Assembly: GCA_944332005.1 (NCBI GenBank)
Contig: CALVJD010000039.1
Span: forward strand, 1-42,069
Reading direction: 5' to 3'
Origin: an uncultured Bacilli bacterium
GTDB taxonomy: Bacteria; Bacillota_I; Bacilli_A; RF39; UBA660
DNA: 42,069 nucleotides
Shown here: in pieces, positions 41,754 through 42,069 of the stretch
How positions within the stretch are numbered: the stretch's first letter is position 1
Layout of the letters: every line of letters begins with the position of its first letter
Made by a program: the position numbers and the translations under genes
The notes under the pieces: generated by a model
What the model was told of the DNA's origin: nothing
The model's database searches: none
The model's input: the letters and a program-made list of their open reading frames with translations, nothing else

Positions 41754-42069
41754 TTAGGGTGTAAGCACGAGGCGAAACGAAGCGTAGCTGTCAGACGTCC
41801 CAGTGTAGCGAAGGAAGTAGAACTGGCCTGCGAGTACACCATTGTTGCGATCGCCGCCTCGATGAAACCAAGGATAGGACGAGTGCACAAAAAGAGAAGC
41901 GTCGGAATACCACTGATTATGTGGTCTTGACGTTCCATCACTATCTGCAAAGGTCACAAATGGTCCCATCTCTCCCGTCGCATCTCCTAAAATGCGATTT
42001 TGGTAAGTTGTTTGAGTACTATTGCTTAAATAAACATCAAAATATTTACTATCGTAATTTTGTATATTG
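41754..42069 (-). CDS. C-terminal part of a surface exoprotein (cut by window edge)
   Basis: About 104 C-terminal residues are present; the frame is open to the window's right edge. The sequence is rich in aromatic, Gly and Ser residues (NQWYSDASLFVHSSYPWFHR, GGDRNNGVLAGQFYF) and ends SYASFRLVLTP. Comparable Trp/Gly-rich ends closing with FR.VL are common in surface and prepilin-type proteins of gut Firmicutes (recalled, not checked here). It may be from the same family as the prepilin-type proteins at 1-141 and 8973-10580, but its N-terminus is outside the window. Confidence 0.75.
   Translation of the reverse strand, partial: NIQNYDSKYFDVYLSNSTQTTYQNRILGDATGEMGPFVTFADSDGTSRPHNQWYSDASLFVHSSYPWFHRGGDRNNGVLAGQFYFLRYTGTSDSYASFRLVLTP

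Noticed and set aside
41730-41950. Alternative frames over the right-edge region, including a plus-strand frame of 66 codons
   Set aside because: The minus-strand frame continues open to the window edge and has a typical exoprotein C-terminus; the others are its shadows.
1-42069. CRISPR array, tRNA or rRNA genes, riboswitches
   Set aside because: No regularly spaced repeats, no tRNA-like TTC/GG-CCA signatures and no long structured leader were noticed; a covariance-model search would settle this.

Overview
The window is about 42 kb of AT-rich DNA from a spore-forming low-GC Gram-positive bacterium (Bacilli-like Firmicutes). Evidence for this is the PolC-type replicase, RecU, RNA polymerase delta (RpoE), the YwiB-ArgS-RpoE order, and a set of endospore genes: spoIVA, spoVIF, gerQ, yabG, veg, spoVG, yabP and yabQ. 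Prepilin-like exoproteins with FTLIELL leaders suggest an uncultured gut Bacilli lineage; that placement is inference. I found no rRNA, tRNA, CRISPR array, insertion sequence or phage gene.

Layout. 1-8.5 kb: tail-less prepilin at the left edge, then (all minus strand) a CDF metal transporter, polA and polC. 8.6-10.6 kb: a prepilin-type exoprotein with FN3/Ig-like modules and a downstream lipoprotein. 10.6-15 kb: prfA-prmC and ywiB-argS-rpoE operons. 15.1-17.5 kb (plus strand): a class A PBP and a small unknown gene with its own consensus promoter. 17.5-20.9 kb: an accessory patch with a helical protein, two near-duplicate two-repeat proteins of 209 aa, an HExxH protein between them and a 126 aa partner. 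20.9-22.8 kb: pduL with a DUF1450-like gene, then gerQ and lemA. 22.8-28.9 kb: tspO, dnaD-nth, an operon of an unknown membrane-anchored protein, a short CCA-adding-type enzyme and a second unknown protein, then HU and a metallophosphoesterase. 28.9-34.5 kb: spoIVA, an unknown gene, spoVIF, der, an unknown gene and engB, with der, spoIVA and hup in the same relative order as in Bacillus. 34.7-38.2 kb (plus): recU and a large class A PBP. 38.2-41.4 kb (minus): divIC-yabQ-yabP, a histidine phosphatase, and spoVG-veg-yabG. Right end: an XRE regulator and the C-terminus of an exoprotein.

How it works together. Most genes are core replication, translation, ribosome-assembly GTPase, cell-wall and sporulation functions. 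Promoters are mostly clear sigma-A sites (TTGACA/TATAAT-like, 17-18 bp spacers), with one convincing sigma-K/sigma-E-like site before spoVIF. Genes are packed tightly: several terminator hairpins contain the stop codon, and TAATG/ATGA overlaps are common. The part least explained by known biology is the 18.0-20.9 kb patch, where duplicated proteins with conserved ends and a variable middle flank a putative metallopeptidase. No gene-free stretch exceeds 300 bases; the longest is 19997-20259.
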